From positions 1 to 38,100 of the forward strand of contig CAJOPD010000087.1 of NCBI GenBank assembly GCA_905236685.1: DNA of 38,100 nucleotides, written 5' to 3'. The translations under genes and the position numbers were made by a program. Shown here in pieces: positions 6,264-12,979 of this stretch (the first letter of the stretch is position 1; each line of letters begins with the position of its first letter). The notes beneath the pieces are model-generated. The model ran no database searches. It saw only the letters and a program-made list of their open reading frames with translations, and was not told the origin of the DNA. The stretch is from an uncultured Clostridia bacterium. Its GTDB lineage: Bacteria; Bacillota; Clostridia; UBA1381.

Positions 6264-7106
6264 TTAATCTGTCGCCGATGCAAGAATTACGCAAAAGCGG
6301 TTAAGTGTTTTGTCGTAGACAGTATAGCAGAGCGTTCCCCACCATTCGTGCCCGTCATCGAAATAATCCGACCATTCGGTAGTCCACTCATAAACCGTCA
6401 ATTCATCTGTACCGTTTGGGAATAGCTTTTCATTTACTGCATTAAAATCCTTTTCAGTATAATCGCACCCATACGGCGGGTCAAGAAATGCTTTTTTATA
6501 GTTAAGCTTGTCACTTTTTTCGATTGGTGCAAAAAGCTCACAGGTATCAACCTTTTTTGCCTTTGCCTTCCCTATGCTGTATTGCCATACAGGTTCACCG
6601 TCATCTGTAAACAATTCTCCGCAAGCAATGGCAAGCGCCAGCCAATGTGAATTATAATCATCAGATAAATGCTCATTTTTGACAATATAATAGTCGACTA
6701 CACAGCCTGTATCACAGTCAATCGGCGGACAAAAAGTATAATTATCCTCTGTATTATTTTCCTTTTGCAATAATTTTTCAGGATTTTTCTTTTTGGGGCG
6801 GTCTTTAAACACCTCTTCCGCTATTTCTATCCCAATATCCCCCATTCCTGCGGCATACTCTACCATTTCGCAAAAATCATTTTTATCATATTCCATACCG
6901 CTTATTGAAGTGATTGTCTTTCCTTCTCTGAAGCATTCGGCAGGATCAAAGGCATTATGTACCGCCGTTTTGATTCCGGTTTCGTCTGTGATAAAAAGGC
7001 ACGGCTCATAAGGGTGGCATGTGAGAATATACCTTTTCCCGTCGGCAATTACACAAATATACCCGTTTTCTTCACCAAACATATATCGTTCATTTATCTT
7101 TTCCAT
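6264..7106 (-). CDS. Hypothetical protein, 280 residues
   Basis: I do not recognise this protein. The start is the ATG at 7104-7106, preceded by AGGGG; an upstream in-frame ATG would overlap the metallopeptidase gene by 35 bases and lacks a binding site. The sequence is acidic and rich in aromatic residues, with a basic linker (KDRPKKKNPEKLL) near the middle, a CPPIDCDTGCVVDYY cluster with three Cys, and a C-terminal part holding YEWTTEWSDYFDDGHEWWG. There is no signal peptide or membrane segment. A DPPY tetrapeptide occurs, but the other methylase motifs are absent. It sits between a YgjP-like peptidase and a GNAT enzyme in one apparent operon. Confidence 0.6.
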   Translation of the reverse strand: MEKINERYMFGEENGYICVIADGKRYILTCHPYEPCLFITDETGIKTAVHNAFDPAECFREGKTITSISGMEYDKNDFCEMVEYAAGMGDIGIEIAEEVFKDRPKKKNPEKLLQKENNTEDNYTFCPPIDCDTGCVVDYYIVKNEHLSDDYNSHWLALAIACGELFTDDGEPVWQYSIGKAKAKKVDTCELFAPIEKSDKLNYKKAFLDPPYGCDYTEKDFNAVNEKLFPNGTDELTVYEWTTEWSDYFDDGHEWWGTLCYTVYDKTLNRFCVILASATD

Positions 7107-7131
7107 ATTTTCCCCTTGATACTGCCTCTTT

Positions 7132-7683
7132 TTATTTTCTAATAAGGTATAGCAGCGTATCGCCATTATCCTTTAACCATTTATGGCATTCCCTATACTC
7201 AGGAAATACCTTTAATACCTCATCATAGAATTTCTTGGAGTGATTTTTAACCTTTATGTGACACAGTTCATGGACAACCACGCTGTCAAGCACATCTTTT
7301 GGAGCAAGGGCTAAAAGGCCGTTAAAACTTAAATTGCCGTTGTAGCTACAGCTTCCCCACCGCTTTTTCTGCATTCTCACCGTCACTCTTTCATATTCTA
7401 CGCCGATTATTTCGGCGTAATATGCCGCTCGCTCCAAAACAAGCTTTTCGGCTTTTGACTTTAATTCTAAAATCTCATCATCTGTTAAAGGCTTTATTTT
7501 TGAGATTGCCTCTTTGTGCTTTTCTATGCGTTGATTCTGTTTTTCAATCCATCTCTTATGCTGATTTAAAAATTCTTCTATTTCAGTATCTGTTGCCCTT
7601 TTTGGAGCAGGAACAATAAAGCCGTCCAACATGCTTTCAATACAAATGGTTTTGCGGTTACTCCTGATTATTTTGATATCCAT
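7132..7683 (-). CDS. YgjP-like (DUF45, M48-related) zinc metallopeptidase
   Basis: The protein has the YgjP/DUF45 layout: an N-terminal beta region, a helical middle (FLNQHKRWIEKQNQRIEKH), the MQKKRWGSCSYNGNLSFN motif with RWGSCS at 108-113, and the zinc site VVVHELCHIKVKNHSKKF. His138, Glu139 and His142 form HExxH and His148 is the likely third ligand. The 183-residue length is slightly short for the family. Such proteins are presumed cytosolic metallopeptidases, often encoded near type I restriction or mobile genes, with unknown substrates. The start is two bases after the stop of the acidic protein gene with no clear ribosome binding site, suggesting coupled translation. Confidence 0.85.
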   Translation of the reverse strand: MDIKIIRSNRKTICIESMLDGFIVPAPKRATDTEIEEFLNQHKRWIEKQNQRIEKHKEAISKIKPLTDDEILELKSKAEKLVLERAAYYAEIIGVEYERVTVRMQKKRWGSCSYNGNLSFNGLLALAPKDVLDSVVVHELCHIKVKNHSKKFYDEVLKVFPEYRECHKWLKDNGDTLLYLIRK

Positions 7684-7685
7684 TT

Positions 7686-7901
7686 TTATTCAAGTTCACT
7701 TATTCTTGAATCAAGCTCTGCAAGAAGCTCCTCTATTTGTGAAATCTTATCTTCCCATTCATCATAAGTATCATCATAATCATCCGGTTCATTGTTATAG
7801 AGTTCATCATACTTATTCTCTGCCGCCTCTTTGTACTCTTCTAAATCTTCAAGAGTCATATCTTCAATATCCATTTCAGCAAATTCTTCAAAATCCCTCA
7901 T
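7686..7901 (-). CDS. Small acidic coiled-coil protein, unknown function
   Basis: The 71-residue protein is strongly acidic (MRDFEEFAEMDIEDMTLEDL and a DDYDDTYDEWED stretch) and ends in heptad-like helices (ISQIEELLAELDSRISELE), so a short coiled coil is likely. GGAGG lies seven bases before the ATG and a good promoter precedes it, making it the first gene of the run leading through the metallopeptidase, unknown protein and acetyltransferase. Acidic proteins of this size can be inhibitors or DNA mimics, but nothing here proves that. Confidence 0.65.
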   Translation of the reverse strand: MRDFEEFAEMDIEDMTLEDLEEYKEAAENKYDELYNNEPDDYDDTYDEWEDKISQIEELLAELDSRISELE

Positions 7902-7940
7902 AAGTCTGCCTCCAATTTCTTGTTTTGTCCGATTTTTTTC

Positions 7941-7969
7941 ATTCTATCATAATTCTTTTATGATTTCAA
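7941..7969 (-). promoter_or_regulatory. Promoter for the acidic protein / YgjP / unknown / GNAT run
   Basis: TTGAAA (7964-7969) and TAGAAT (7941-7946) are spaced by 17 bases, with a TG extension (TGATAGAAT) before the -10. It directs transcription leftward to the ATG at 7901. Confidence 0.65.
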
Positions 7970-7983
7970 CGGTATATTTCAAG

Positions 7984-8004
7984 AAAAAAAGACACCAAAG
8001 TGTC
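7984..8004 (-). terminator. Intrinsic terminator of the small interrupted gene
   Basis: On the minus strand GACAC, loop TTTG and GTGTC are followed directly by seven T residues. Flanking bases extend the pairing weakly. It sits just after the second stop codon of the interrupted small gene. Confidence 0.75.
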
Positions 8005-8006
8005 CT

Positions 8007-8174
8007 TTATATCTTCATCTGCTCTTTAAGTGTAGCAAGGCTTTTATCATATTGTTATTTTGATATTGCATTACGCTCTAAAAAGCTGTCAAGTGTCTGC
8101 TTTTGTCTTTCAAATAGCATTTGTGCTGTTTGCTTCCCATTCGAGCCTTCAAGCTGTTCTTTATCGAAAATCAT
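8007..8174 (-). pseudogene. Small mobile-element-type protein gene interrupted by an in-frame TAA
   Basis: AGGA lies a few bases before the ATG at 8172-8174. The frame encodes 39 residues (MIFDKEQLEGSNGKQTAQM..., then LFERQKQTLDSFLERNAISK) and stops at TAA 8055-8057. The same frame continues directly as QYDKSLATLKEQMKI to a second TAA at 8007-8009. Small proteins I know from clostridial mobile elements have this whole shape, ending in a FLERGAI-x-x-QYDKSL-type sequence, so the first TAA looks like a nonsense mutation of an AAA, CAA or GAA codon. The unit keeps its own promoter (8209-8237) and terminator (7984-8004). The function of the family is unknown. Confidence 0.6.
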
Positions 8175-8208
8175 AAGATATCCTGCTTTCATTTTCTTTA
8201 TCGAGTGT

Positions 8209-8237
8209 ATTATAATAAAATTTGACAAGAAATTCAA
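8209..8237 (-). promoter_or_regulatory. Promoter for the small interrupted gene
   Basis: TTGAAT (8232-8237), a 17-base spacer and a perfect TATAAT (8209-8214) lie between the sfsA stop and the small gene, giving a leader of about 28 bases. Confidence 0.65.
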
Positions 8238-8253
8238 TATACAAAACAGAATT

Positions 8254-8934
8254 TCATAGTTTTACATCTACAAAATCTTTAATTAACAGGCAGTCAGGTT
8301 CTACAAAGCAGTTTAGACATTTTATTTTAACTCCCTCTTTTGATGCCTTAACAAGAGCGTCTGCAAATGCCGAATGTGTTTCCCGGTTTGGTGTAAAGTA
8401 CAAACAATCTTCCAATTGTACTATAAAGAATATGCATGCTTCATATCCATTTTTTACAGCATCGCAAAGCTCGTTTATATGTTTTACTCCTCTTTCGGTC
8501 GGTGCATCGGGAAATTTTACAATCCCGTTTTCTTCGAGGGTAACTCCCTTTATTTCTGCAAAAATCTTTCTGTCTTTTGTTTCAATATAAAAATCAATTC
8601 TCGAATTATTATATTTGCATTCAGGCTTTATGAGTGTTATATCCTCAAAATAACCGCCGTTTTTAAGCCATTCGCCAAAGACACTATTCGGTGCTTGACT
8701 GTCCATATTTATGAGCTTGTCACCTTTTTCTACGGCTACAAGATCATATTTGGTCTTTCTCTCAATGTTATTGCTCTTGTCAAGATATACAGTACAGCCG
8801 GGAATTAACAGCTCTTTGCATCTGCCGGTATTTTTTACATGGCAAATTTCTTTTTTCCCTTCAATGTTGACTTCTGCAATAAAGCGATTTGGTCTTGAAA
8901 TAAATGTCCCCTTTTTTATGTTACAATACTTCAT
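8254..8934 (-). CDS. sfsA: SfsA family protein (sugar fermentation stimulation protein, putative DNA/RNA nuclease)
   Basis: The 226-residue length and sequence match SfsA throughout. The N-terminal OB-like part reads FISRPNRFIAEVNIEGK and ICHVKNTGRCKELLIPG. The second domain has a PD-(D/E)xK nuclease-like core, NNSRIDFYIET and FAEIKGVTLEENG, then FPDAPTERGVKHINEL and the end TPNRETHSAFADAL. E. coli SfsA was named for stimulating maltose genes, and family members bind DNA and have been described as nucleases; the role here is unproven. The gene is last in an operon with nitroreductase and phosphatase genes, 13 bases after the phosphatase. Confidence 0.92.
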   Translation of the reverse strand: MKYCNIKKGTFISRPNRFIAEVNIEGKKEICHVKNTGRCKELLIPGCTVYLDKSNNIERKTKYDLVAVEKGDKLINMDSQAPNSVFGEWLKNGGYFEDITLIKPECKYNNSRIDFYIETKDRKIFAEIKGVTLEENGIVKFPDAPTERGVKHINELCDAVKNGYEACIFFIVQLEDCLYFTPNRETHSAFADALVKASKEGVKIKCLNCFVEPDCLLIKDFVDVKL

Positions 8935-8947
8935 TTTCTATATGCTC

Positions 8948-9382
8948 CTATAGGCCTGTACACCCTTTTACAACATCATTCCATGTAGCACCGAAATTAC
9001 CCGTAAACCACGGGTCTGATATGTCACGCTCAAGTCCTGCGTAGCTTAACAAGAGAGAAATCTTGCTGTCTTTATCGCTTCCGACAATTTTTTCAACATT
9101 CCGTATGTTCCATCTATCCATTCCGATTATATAGTCATAGTAGTCATAATCGCCTTTGGTCATGCGTCGTGCAGTTTTGCCCTCACAGGAAATACCATGC
9201 TTTAACAGTTCCTCTCTGGCGGGTGGATAAACCGGATTTCCTATCTCCTCTGTACTTGTTGCGGCAGAGTTTATTTCAAACTGCTTTGAAAGACCTTTTT
9301 TGCTAACCATATCCTTCATCGCAAATTCAGCCATCGGACTCCTGCATATGTTTCCGTGGCAGACAAACAGTATCTTTACCAT
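8948..9382 (-). CDS. Low-molecular-weight protein-tyrosine phosphatase
   Basis: The catalytic P-loop sits at the very N-terminus, VKILFVCHGNICRSPMAE (C-x5-R-S), as in all low-molecular-weight phosphatases. The general-acid loop SDPWFTGNF with its Asp is near the C-terminus. At 144 residues it is slightly short for the family (about 150 to 160), ending at VVKGCTGL where relatives extend the last helix. It would hydrolyse phosphotyrosine or phosphoarginine-type substrates in the cytosol. The gene lies 12 bases after the nitroreductase and before sfsA, driven by the promoter at 9918-9946. Confidence 0.9.
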   Translation of the reverse strand: MVKILFVCHGNICRSPMAEFAMKDMVSKKGLSKQFEINSAATSTEEIGNPVYPPAREELLKHGISCEGKTARRMTKGDYDYYDYIIGMDRWNIRNVEKIVGSDKDSKISLLLSYAGLERDISDPWFTGNFGATWNDVVKGCTGL

Positions 9383-9394
9383 AAGTATTCCCTT

Positions 9395-9895
9395 TTAATT
9401 CCCAATATAATGAATTCTACTTTCGTCAAATCTATCCTGCTGAGTTTTTTCCTCTGCGGGGTAACCGAGAGCTACAAGTGCGAATGCGTGAATATCCTTA
9501 CCTATTCCCAATTCTTTGTCAATCTTATCAATCCTGTCTTTGTCAGGAGCTACTCCAAGCCATACGCCGCCAAGTCCCAGACTTGTTATTTCAAGCAATA
9601 TATTCTCCGTTGCTATTGAAAGGTCTATTGTATCGTATTCAGGAAATCTCAGTCCGCTCGTTCTGTAACATGGTACAATTACAATAGGAGCCTTTGCACT
9701 GCATCCCGCATACGGACTGCATGCTGACAATTTTTGTATCTTTTCTTTATCAGTTACGACAAAGAATTCCCAAGGCTGCTGATTGCCCGCTGACGGAGCC
9801 GCCATTGCAGCTTTCAATATTTTTTCTATCTTTTCTTTTTCAACAGGTTTTTCGTTAAATTTTCTTATGCTTACTCTCTTAAAAATCTCATTCAT
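9395..9895 (-). CDS. Nitroreductase family flavoprotein
   Basis: The 166-residue protein has the FMN-binding nitroreductase fold: FKRVSIRKFNEKPVEKEKIE with the SxR phosphate contact, AAMAAPSAGNQQPWEFFVV, and the C-terminal LGLGGVWLGVAPDKDRI and ALVALGYPAEEKTQQDRF. Such enzymes use NAD(P)H to reduce quinones or nitro compounds. The ATG at 9893-9895 is chosen because GGAGG lies eight bases upstream; an earlier ATG overlaps that binding site. It heads an operon with the phosphatase and sfsA. Confidence 0.9.
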   Translation of the reverse strand: MNEIFKRVSIRKFNEKPVEKEKIEKILKAAMAAPSAGNQQPWEFFVVTDKEKIQKLSACSPYAGCSAKAPIVIVPCYRTSGLRFPEYDTIDLSIATENILLEITSLGLGGVWLGVAPDKDRIDKIDKELGIGKDIHAFALVALGYPAEEKTQQDRFDESRIHYIGN

Positions 9896-9917
9896 ATCAA
9901 GTACCTCCATTCTTTAT

Positions 9918-9946
9918 ATTTTATCATTTATTATATTCGAAATCAA
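9918..9946 (-). promoter_or_regulatory. Promoter for nitroreductase-phosphatase-sfsA
   Basis: TTGATT (9941-9946) and TAAAAT (9918-9923) are spaced 17 bases apart, about 22 bases upstream of the start codon. Confidence 0.6.
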
Positions 9947-9965
9947 TACGTAAACAGCAAATATA

Positions 9966-10017
9966 CGAAAAAGTATTAAAGCTTACTTTTCTATTCGAGT
10001 AGTGAGCCTTAATACTT
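9966..10017 (-). terminator. Intrinsic terminator after the repA operon
   Basis: Two 17-base arms (10001-10017 and 9971-9987) pair at 15 or 16 positions around a 13-base loop on the minus strand, then run into TTTTT. It starts three bases after the stop of the repA partner gene and separates it from the nitroreductase promoter. Confidence 0.7.
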
Positions 10018-10019
10018 CG

Positions 10020-10541
10020 TTATTCCGCAAAATCTTTTAATATTGGTAGGCATTCTTTTGAAGTAAAGCCCCATAAAATTGTACTTAAAACTTCAATGGC
10101 TTTGCTCCGCTTATTATAATAAGTTTTCCATGATATAGGCTCTGTTTTTGCATTGATGCTGTCTATTATATCCTCTACCCGCCTTGGCGGCTTTTCCGAG
10201 AGATATGTATAATACAATATCCAATAATAGAGTTCACCGTCAGCTTTCTTTTTTCTTAAAAGATCAACAGCAGCCTCAATAAGCTTGAGCATTTTTCTGT
10301 TTCGTTCCATTACCCTCATCTGCTCTTGTATGTCAGTTCCTGATAAATCAGCTCCCGCCTCGTAAGACATTTCCAAAAACTCCTCTATCTTACAATCCAT
10401 TTTCAGTTCAAAACTAATTTGCGTTTGAATTGCTGATACCTCTACACTCCATACTACATCTCTATATCTTTTTAATAAAAGCTCCGTATTGTGATAAAGA
10501 TATTCTTCCCTTTCTGTCCGTTTTTGTTCTTGCTTTTTCAT
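10020..10541 (-). CDS. Hypothetical repA-linked protein, possible sigma-4/ArpU-like HTH
   Basis: The 173-residue protein is highly helical. A charged N-terminus (MKKQEQKRTEREEYLYHNTE) is followed by QMRVMERNRKMLKLIEAAVD. A possible helix-turn-helix lies in the C-terminal third (RRVEDIIDSINAKTEPISW and KTYYNKRSKAIEVLSTIL), the layout of ArpU/RinA-like phage regulators. Its ATG overlaps the repA stop by four bases, so it is co-translated with repA. Genes in this position on plasmid-like elements often serve in copy control or regulation, but I cannot name it. A strong terminator follows. Confidence 0.6.
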   Translation of the reverse strand: MKKQEQKRTEREEYLYHNTELLLKRYRDVVWSVEVSAIQTQISFELKMDCKIEEFLEMSYEAGADLSGTDIQEQMRVMERNRKMLKLIEAAVDLLRKKKADGELYYWILYYTYLSEKPPRRVEDIIDSINAKTEPISWKTYYNKRSKAIEVLSTILWGFTSKECLPILKDFAE

Positions 10542-11497
10542 AATGTTCCTCCTCCTAAATCATAACTTGCTTCCGCTCTGTAATAGTGCCCGATTGTTGA
10601 AACCGAATTATACAGCATTGTCAAAAGATAGCTTTTAATATTCTTGACCTTTGTTGTATTGCTTTTCAATGAGTCCATAACATATTCGATATGTTTAGCA
10701 CGCACTCTTAACATTCGTTCAGTAACAAGAACCGTCGGCGTTTTCTCACTTGAAATAACCATATACGGCTTGTTACTGCAAACAATATCAAGCATTATGT
10801 TCACAAGACCGTCTATGTCCTCTTTCTTATGAGTTTTAATCAAACTGTCATAATCAATATTCTTTTTGATTGTTGCCTCGTAGAGACTTCTATCCATCAT
10901 ATCCTGCATAGGATCAGATAAGATAAACTCTGTATCGTTAAAATCAGTATTATTTATCTCAGTATTATTAGAGTCGGAATTTCCGACCTCCTGAAGTCTG
11001 TTTTCCGAACCACCAGAGGTCGGAATTTCCGACCTCTTGAAGTCGGTACTGTCCAGACCACCAGAAGTCTGTTTTTCCGACTTCTTGAAGTCTTCCCTTT
11101 CTGCCTTGCTTTCAGCGGCTTCACATATAACAGAATTGAAGTTCATAACATATATGTAAGAAGGTTTTCCCAGCCCTTGTCTTTTTCTGAAAATCAATCC
11201 ACACCCTTTTTCTGAATCCAATTCCGCAAAAAGCCTTACTGCCTTTTCTTTACAAATATTCATACATTCCATAGCCTCAGATACCTTAAAATATATATAG
11301 ACACGGTTTTCACCATCTATCCAGCCATTTCTTATTGACAGGGACATTCTATCTAAAAGAAGCCCATATAGAATCTTTGCCTCTGCTGACACTTCATAAA
11401 AGCTTTTATCGGTAAAAATCTGCTTGGGTATTCTGTAAAAAGAAAACTGCTCTGCTTCGTTACCATAAAAGAAATCAATCGTTAAATTATTTTTCAT
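10538..11497 (-). CDS. repA: RepA_N-family replication initiator
   Basis: The N-terminal 120 residues match the RepA_N domain: EQFSFYRIPKQIFTDKSFYE, VSAEAKILYGLLLDRMSLS, then NGWIDGENRVYIYF and LIFRKRQGLGKPSYIYVMNF. This winged-helix domain binds the origin in Gram-positive RepA_N plasmids. Residues 136-174 are repeats encoded by the DNA repeat block (DFKKSEKQTSGGLDST, then DFKRSEIPTSGGSEN). The C-terminal 110 residues resemble DUF6017 (SLIKTHKKEDIDGLVNIML and IKSYLLTMLYNSVST), common on gut Firmicutes elements. GAGG lies eight bases before the ATG. In studied RepA_N plasmids the origin lies within rep. The initiator appears complete, but no transfer or partition genes are in the window. Confidence 0.88.
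   Translation of the reverse strand: MKNNLTIDFFYGNEAEQFSFYRIPKQIFTDKSFYEVSAEAKILYGLLLDRMSLSIRNGWIDGENRVYIYFKVSEAMECMNICKEKAVRLFAELDSEKGCGLIFRKRQGLGKPSYIYVMNFNSVICEAAESKAEREDFKKSEKQTSGGLDSTDFKRSEIPTSGGSENRLQEVGNSDSNNTEINNTDFNDTEFILSDPMQDMMDRSLYEATIKKNIDYDSLIKTHKKEDIDGLVNIMLDIVCSNKPYMVISSEKTPTVLVTERMLRVRAKHIEYVMDSLKSNTTKVKNIKSYLLTMLYNSVSTIGHYYRAEASYDLGGGTL
10971..11092. repeat. In-gene 48-bp repeats with palindromes, candidate replication origin
   Basis: Within repA, about two and a half copies of a 48-bp unit occur: 10971-11013, 11014-11062 and a partial, diverged copy from 11063. Units share a TCGGAATTTCCGA palindrome (best arms AGGTCGGA and TCCGACCT), a CTTGAAGTC or CTGAAGTC box and an ACCACCAG box. 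The period is 16 codons, so the protein repeats too. RepA_N plasmids keep their origin inside the rep coding region, so these are likely initiator-binding sites; that is inference from family knowledge. Confidence 0.65.
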
Positions 11498-11525
11498 CTA
11501 CTCTACCTCTTTTCATTTATTGTAA

Positions 11526-11554
11526 GAAAAAAAGACCATATTTTCATATGATCT
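11526..11554 (-). terminator. Terminator-like hairpin in the repA leader, possible attenuator
   Basis: On the minus strand AGATCATAT, loop GAAA and ATATGGTCT form a nine-pair stem (one G-U) followed by seven T residues. It ends 28 bases before the repA ATG, so transcripts coming from upstream would have to pass it. Copy control by attenuation is known for several Gram-positive plasmid rep genes. Confidence 0.65.
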
Positions 11555-11633
11555 TTTGAATGGGATTTTATAACATTGCATAGCCTTTTTTGTATTTTTA
11601 TTAGTTTTTGTGCAATTTGACGGTCTTGCTCAT

Positions 11634-11815
11634 TTGACCACTTATTGACCACTTATGAGATAAGTTTATATAAATTTCAATAATTTTTTATAATTTTTTC
11701 CCTTTTTGAAATAAATAAAAAATCAAATCTCTTTATGTAACCTCAAATAATTGCACCCAAAAAGCTGATAATTACGCTATTTTTCGACACCACATTTTCC
11801 GGTTTGACCACTTAT
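11634..11815. repeat. Three direct copies of TTGACCACTTAT upstream of repA
   Basis: Exact 12-base copies occur at 11634-11645, 11645-11656 and 11804-11815, the first two sharing one base. Their place in the repA leader suggests binding sites for RepA or another regulator. Confidence 0.6.
11645..11674 (+). promoter_or_regulatory. Possible antisense promoter facing away from repA
   Basis: TTGACC (11645-11650) and TATAAA (11669-11674) are 18 bases apart on the plus strand. A transcript from here would be antisense to any repA leader starting further right. The -35 lies inside one of the direct repeats. Evidence is the two hexamers only. Confidence 0.3.
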
Positions 11816-11827
11816 AATGTCGAAAAA
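11780..11827. repeat. Perfect 10-bp inverted repeat in the repA leader
   Basis: TTTTTCGACA (11780-11789) and TGTCGAAAAA (11818-11827) are exact reverse complements separated by 28 bases, enclosing the third direct repeat. No T-run follows on either side, so it is more likely a binding site or RNA structure than a terminator. Confidence 0.55.
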
Positions 11828-11905
11828 ACACCCGTTAAATCAAATAAATGCCAAAATTCACGAATTACTCTTTACACAACTTGAAACCGTATTTTTAATC
11901 GCTTA

Positions 11906-12904
11906 TCACATACCACAACATTTCATTATCAGTTTAAACAGTTCAAGCTCATAATCATATGTATAAGGATTTTCTTTATCTCCTCGTGTGTACGCTGCAA
12001 AATCCAACATCATAGGTTTGTATCTGTCATAGGTGTCACTCACGAGTTCAAACGAATTATCTCTCCATATGTCTGTTACATCGGATTTATATGTTACATG
12101 TGCTTTTGAAATAAATTCTGAATCATTCTTAGTCATTTTTCTTTCAATGGGTTTTATTTCAAAAGTTCCCTCTGTTCCGAGAACCACAAGCTGTCTACGC
12201 TCAAATCCATTTGTTTCGCAGGCACATACCTTTACAAACGAATACCCATATCCATAATCCAAAATTACAAATCCAAAGTCCTCTGCACCGTTCAAAAGGG
12301 TATCTTCGGTACAAGTATTAAGTGGAATTATTCGTTTGGGCGTTCCCTGAATTTTCATTATAAGATCAATTAGGTGACAACCTAAAAAATACATCATTCC
12401 GCCCTTATAATTGCCAAGCCATCTTCTTTTTTCTTCCGGATGGCATACGCTCATTTGTGCCTCAATGCTGAATACTTTTCCCAGTCTGCCTTGTCTAATA
12501 TCTTCCATACATCTTTCAATCATCGGATTATATCTATACATATATCCCATTTGAAAAGGTATTTTTTTACTTTTTGCAATATTAATTAATTCGGCAAAAC
12601 TTTCGTAGTTTTGCGTACCTGGCTTATCCAAATGAATTGCAACACCACGCTTTGCAAACATCTGTGCGTAGTATGTTGCTTTTTCTTCTTCACATTCTAT
12701 TGCTACCGCTTCTAAGTCATCCATAGCAAGCAGTTCTTCAACGGTAATTAAATTAGACTCATACTTAAACGAGAGGCATATTTCCCCGCTTGGTTCAGCC
12801 AAGCCAACGAAATCATACACCTCGTTTAAAGATTTTATGCATTGATATGTAAAGAATGCATGATCATGCCATGTTCCAATTTGTGCAATTTTTACGGGTT
12901 TCAT
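11906..12904 (-). CDS. Gfo/Idh/MocA family oxidoreductase
   Basis: The 332-residue protein opens with a Rossmann strand VKIAQIGTWHDHAFFTYQC in which the usual GxGxxG is altered to GTWHDH. It keeps the family's EKP-like motif as HLDKPGTQNYE with the catalytic-type Lys, an IPFQMGYMYRYNP segment, and GGMMYFLGCHLIDLIMK, the G-x-H-x-x-D element of the second domain. Such enzymes oxidise or reduce sugars and inositols with NAD(P). The ATG at 12902-12904 has GGAGG seven bases upstream. The gene is last in the operon's direction but has its own strong promoter. The changed dinucleotide loop could mean unusual cofactor binding. Confidence 0.85.
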   Translation of the reverse strand: MKPVKIAQIGTWHDHAFFTYQCIKSLNEVYDFVGLAEPSGEICLSFKYESNLITVEELLAMDDLEAVAIECEEEKATYYAQMFAKRGVAIHLDKPGTQNYESFAELINIAKSKKIPFQMGYMYRYNPMIERCMEDIRQGRLGKVFSIEAQMSVCHPEEKRRWLGNYKGGMMYFLGCHLIDLIMKIQGTPKRIIPLNTCTEDTLLNGAEDFGFVILDYGYGYSFVKVCACETNGFERRQLVVLGTEGTFEIKPIERKMTKNDSEFISKAHVTYKSDVTDIWRDNSFELVSDTYDRYKPMMLDFAAYTRGDKENPYTYDYELELFKLIMKCCGM

Positions 12905-12948
12905 TATATGTCCTCCCAATCAGACTAATCATAAGCAAATATGACTAT

Positions 12949-12976
12949 ATTATATCATATTTTTATAAAAATACAA
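12949..12976 (-). promoter_or_regulatory. Internal promoter for the Gfo/Idh/MocA gene
   Basis: TTGTAT (12971-12976), a 16-base spacer and a perfect extended -10 TGATATAAT (-10 at 12949-12954) lie in the 75-base gap after the deacetylase-like gene. Confidence 0.65.
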
Positions 12977-12979
12977 GTT

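Larger units (their letters stand above)
11498..11905. other. Gene-free repA leader region, 408 bp, AT-rich
   Basis: No credible gene is present. The stretch holds a terminator-like hairpin just before repA, three copies of TTGACCACTTAT, a 10-bp inverted repeat and a possible plus-strand promoter (each listed). I found no convincing minus-strand promoter for repA; TTGAAA with a 17-base spacer and CATAAG (near 11660-11690) is the least poor candidate. No clear terminator follows the oxidoreductase gene that ends at 11906. Confidence 0.6.

Noticed and set aside
6440-6500. DPPY tetrapeptide in the unknown 280-residue protein, like an N6-adenine methylase motif
   Set aside because: No SAM-binding motif (FxGxG) or other methylase motifs are present, and the rest of the protein does not resemble a methyltransferase.
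10971-11092. Regularly spaced palindromic repeats suggesting a CRISPR array
   Set aside because: They lie in frame inside repA with a 16-codon period, the spacers are themselves repeated, and no cas genes are present.
1-11900. Integrase, relaxase, attachment sites or insertion sequence ends proving a complete mobile element
   Set aside because: None could be found in the window; the mobile nature of the region rests on repA, the polymerase cassette, toxin genes and the hybrid ORF only.
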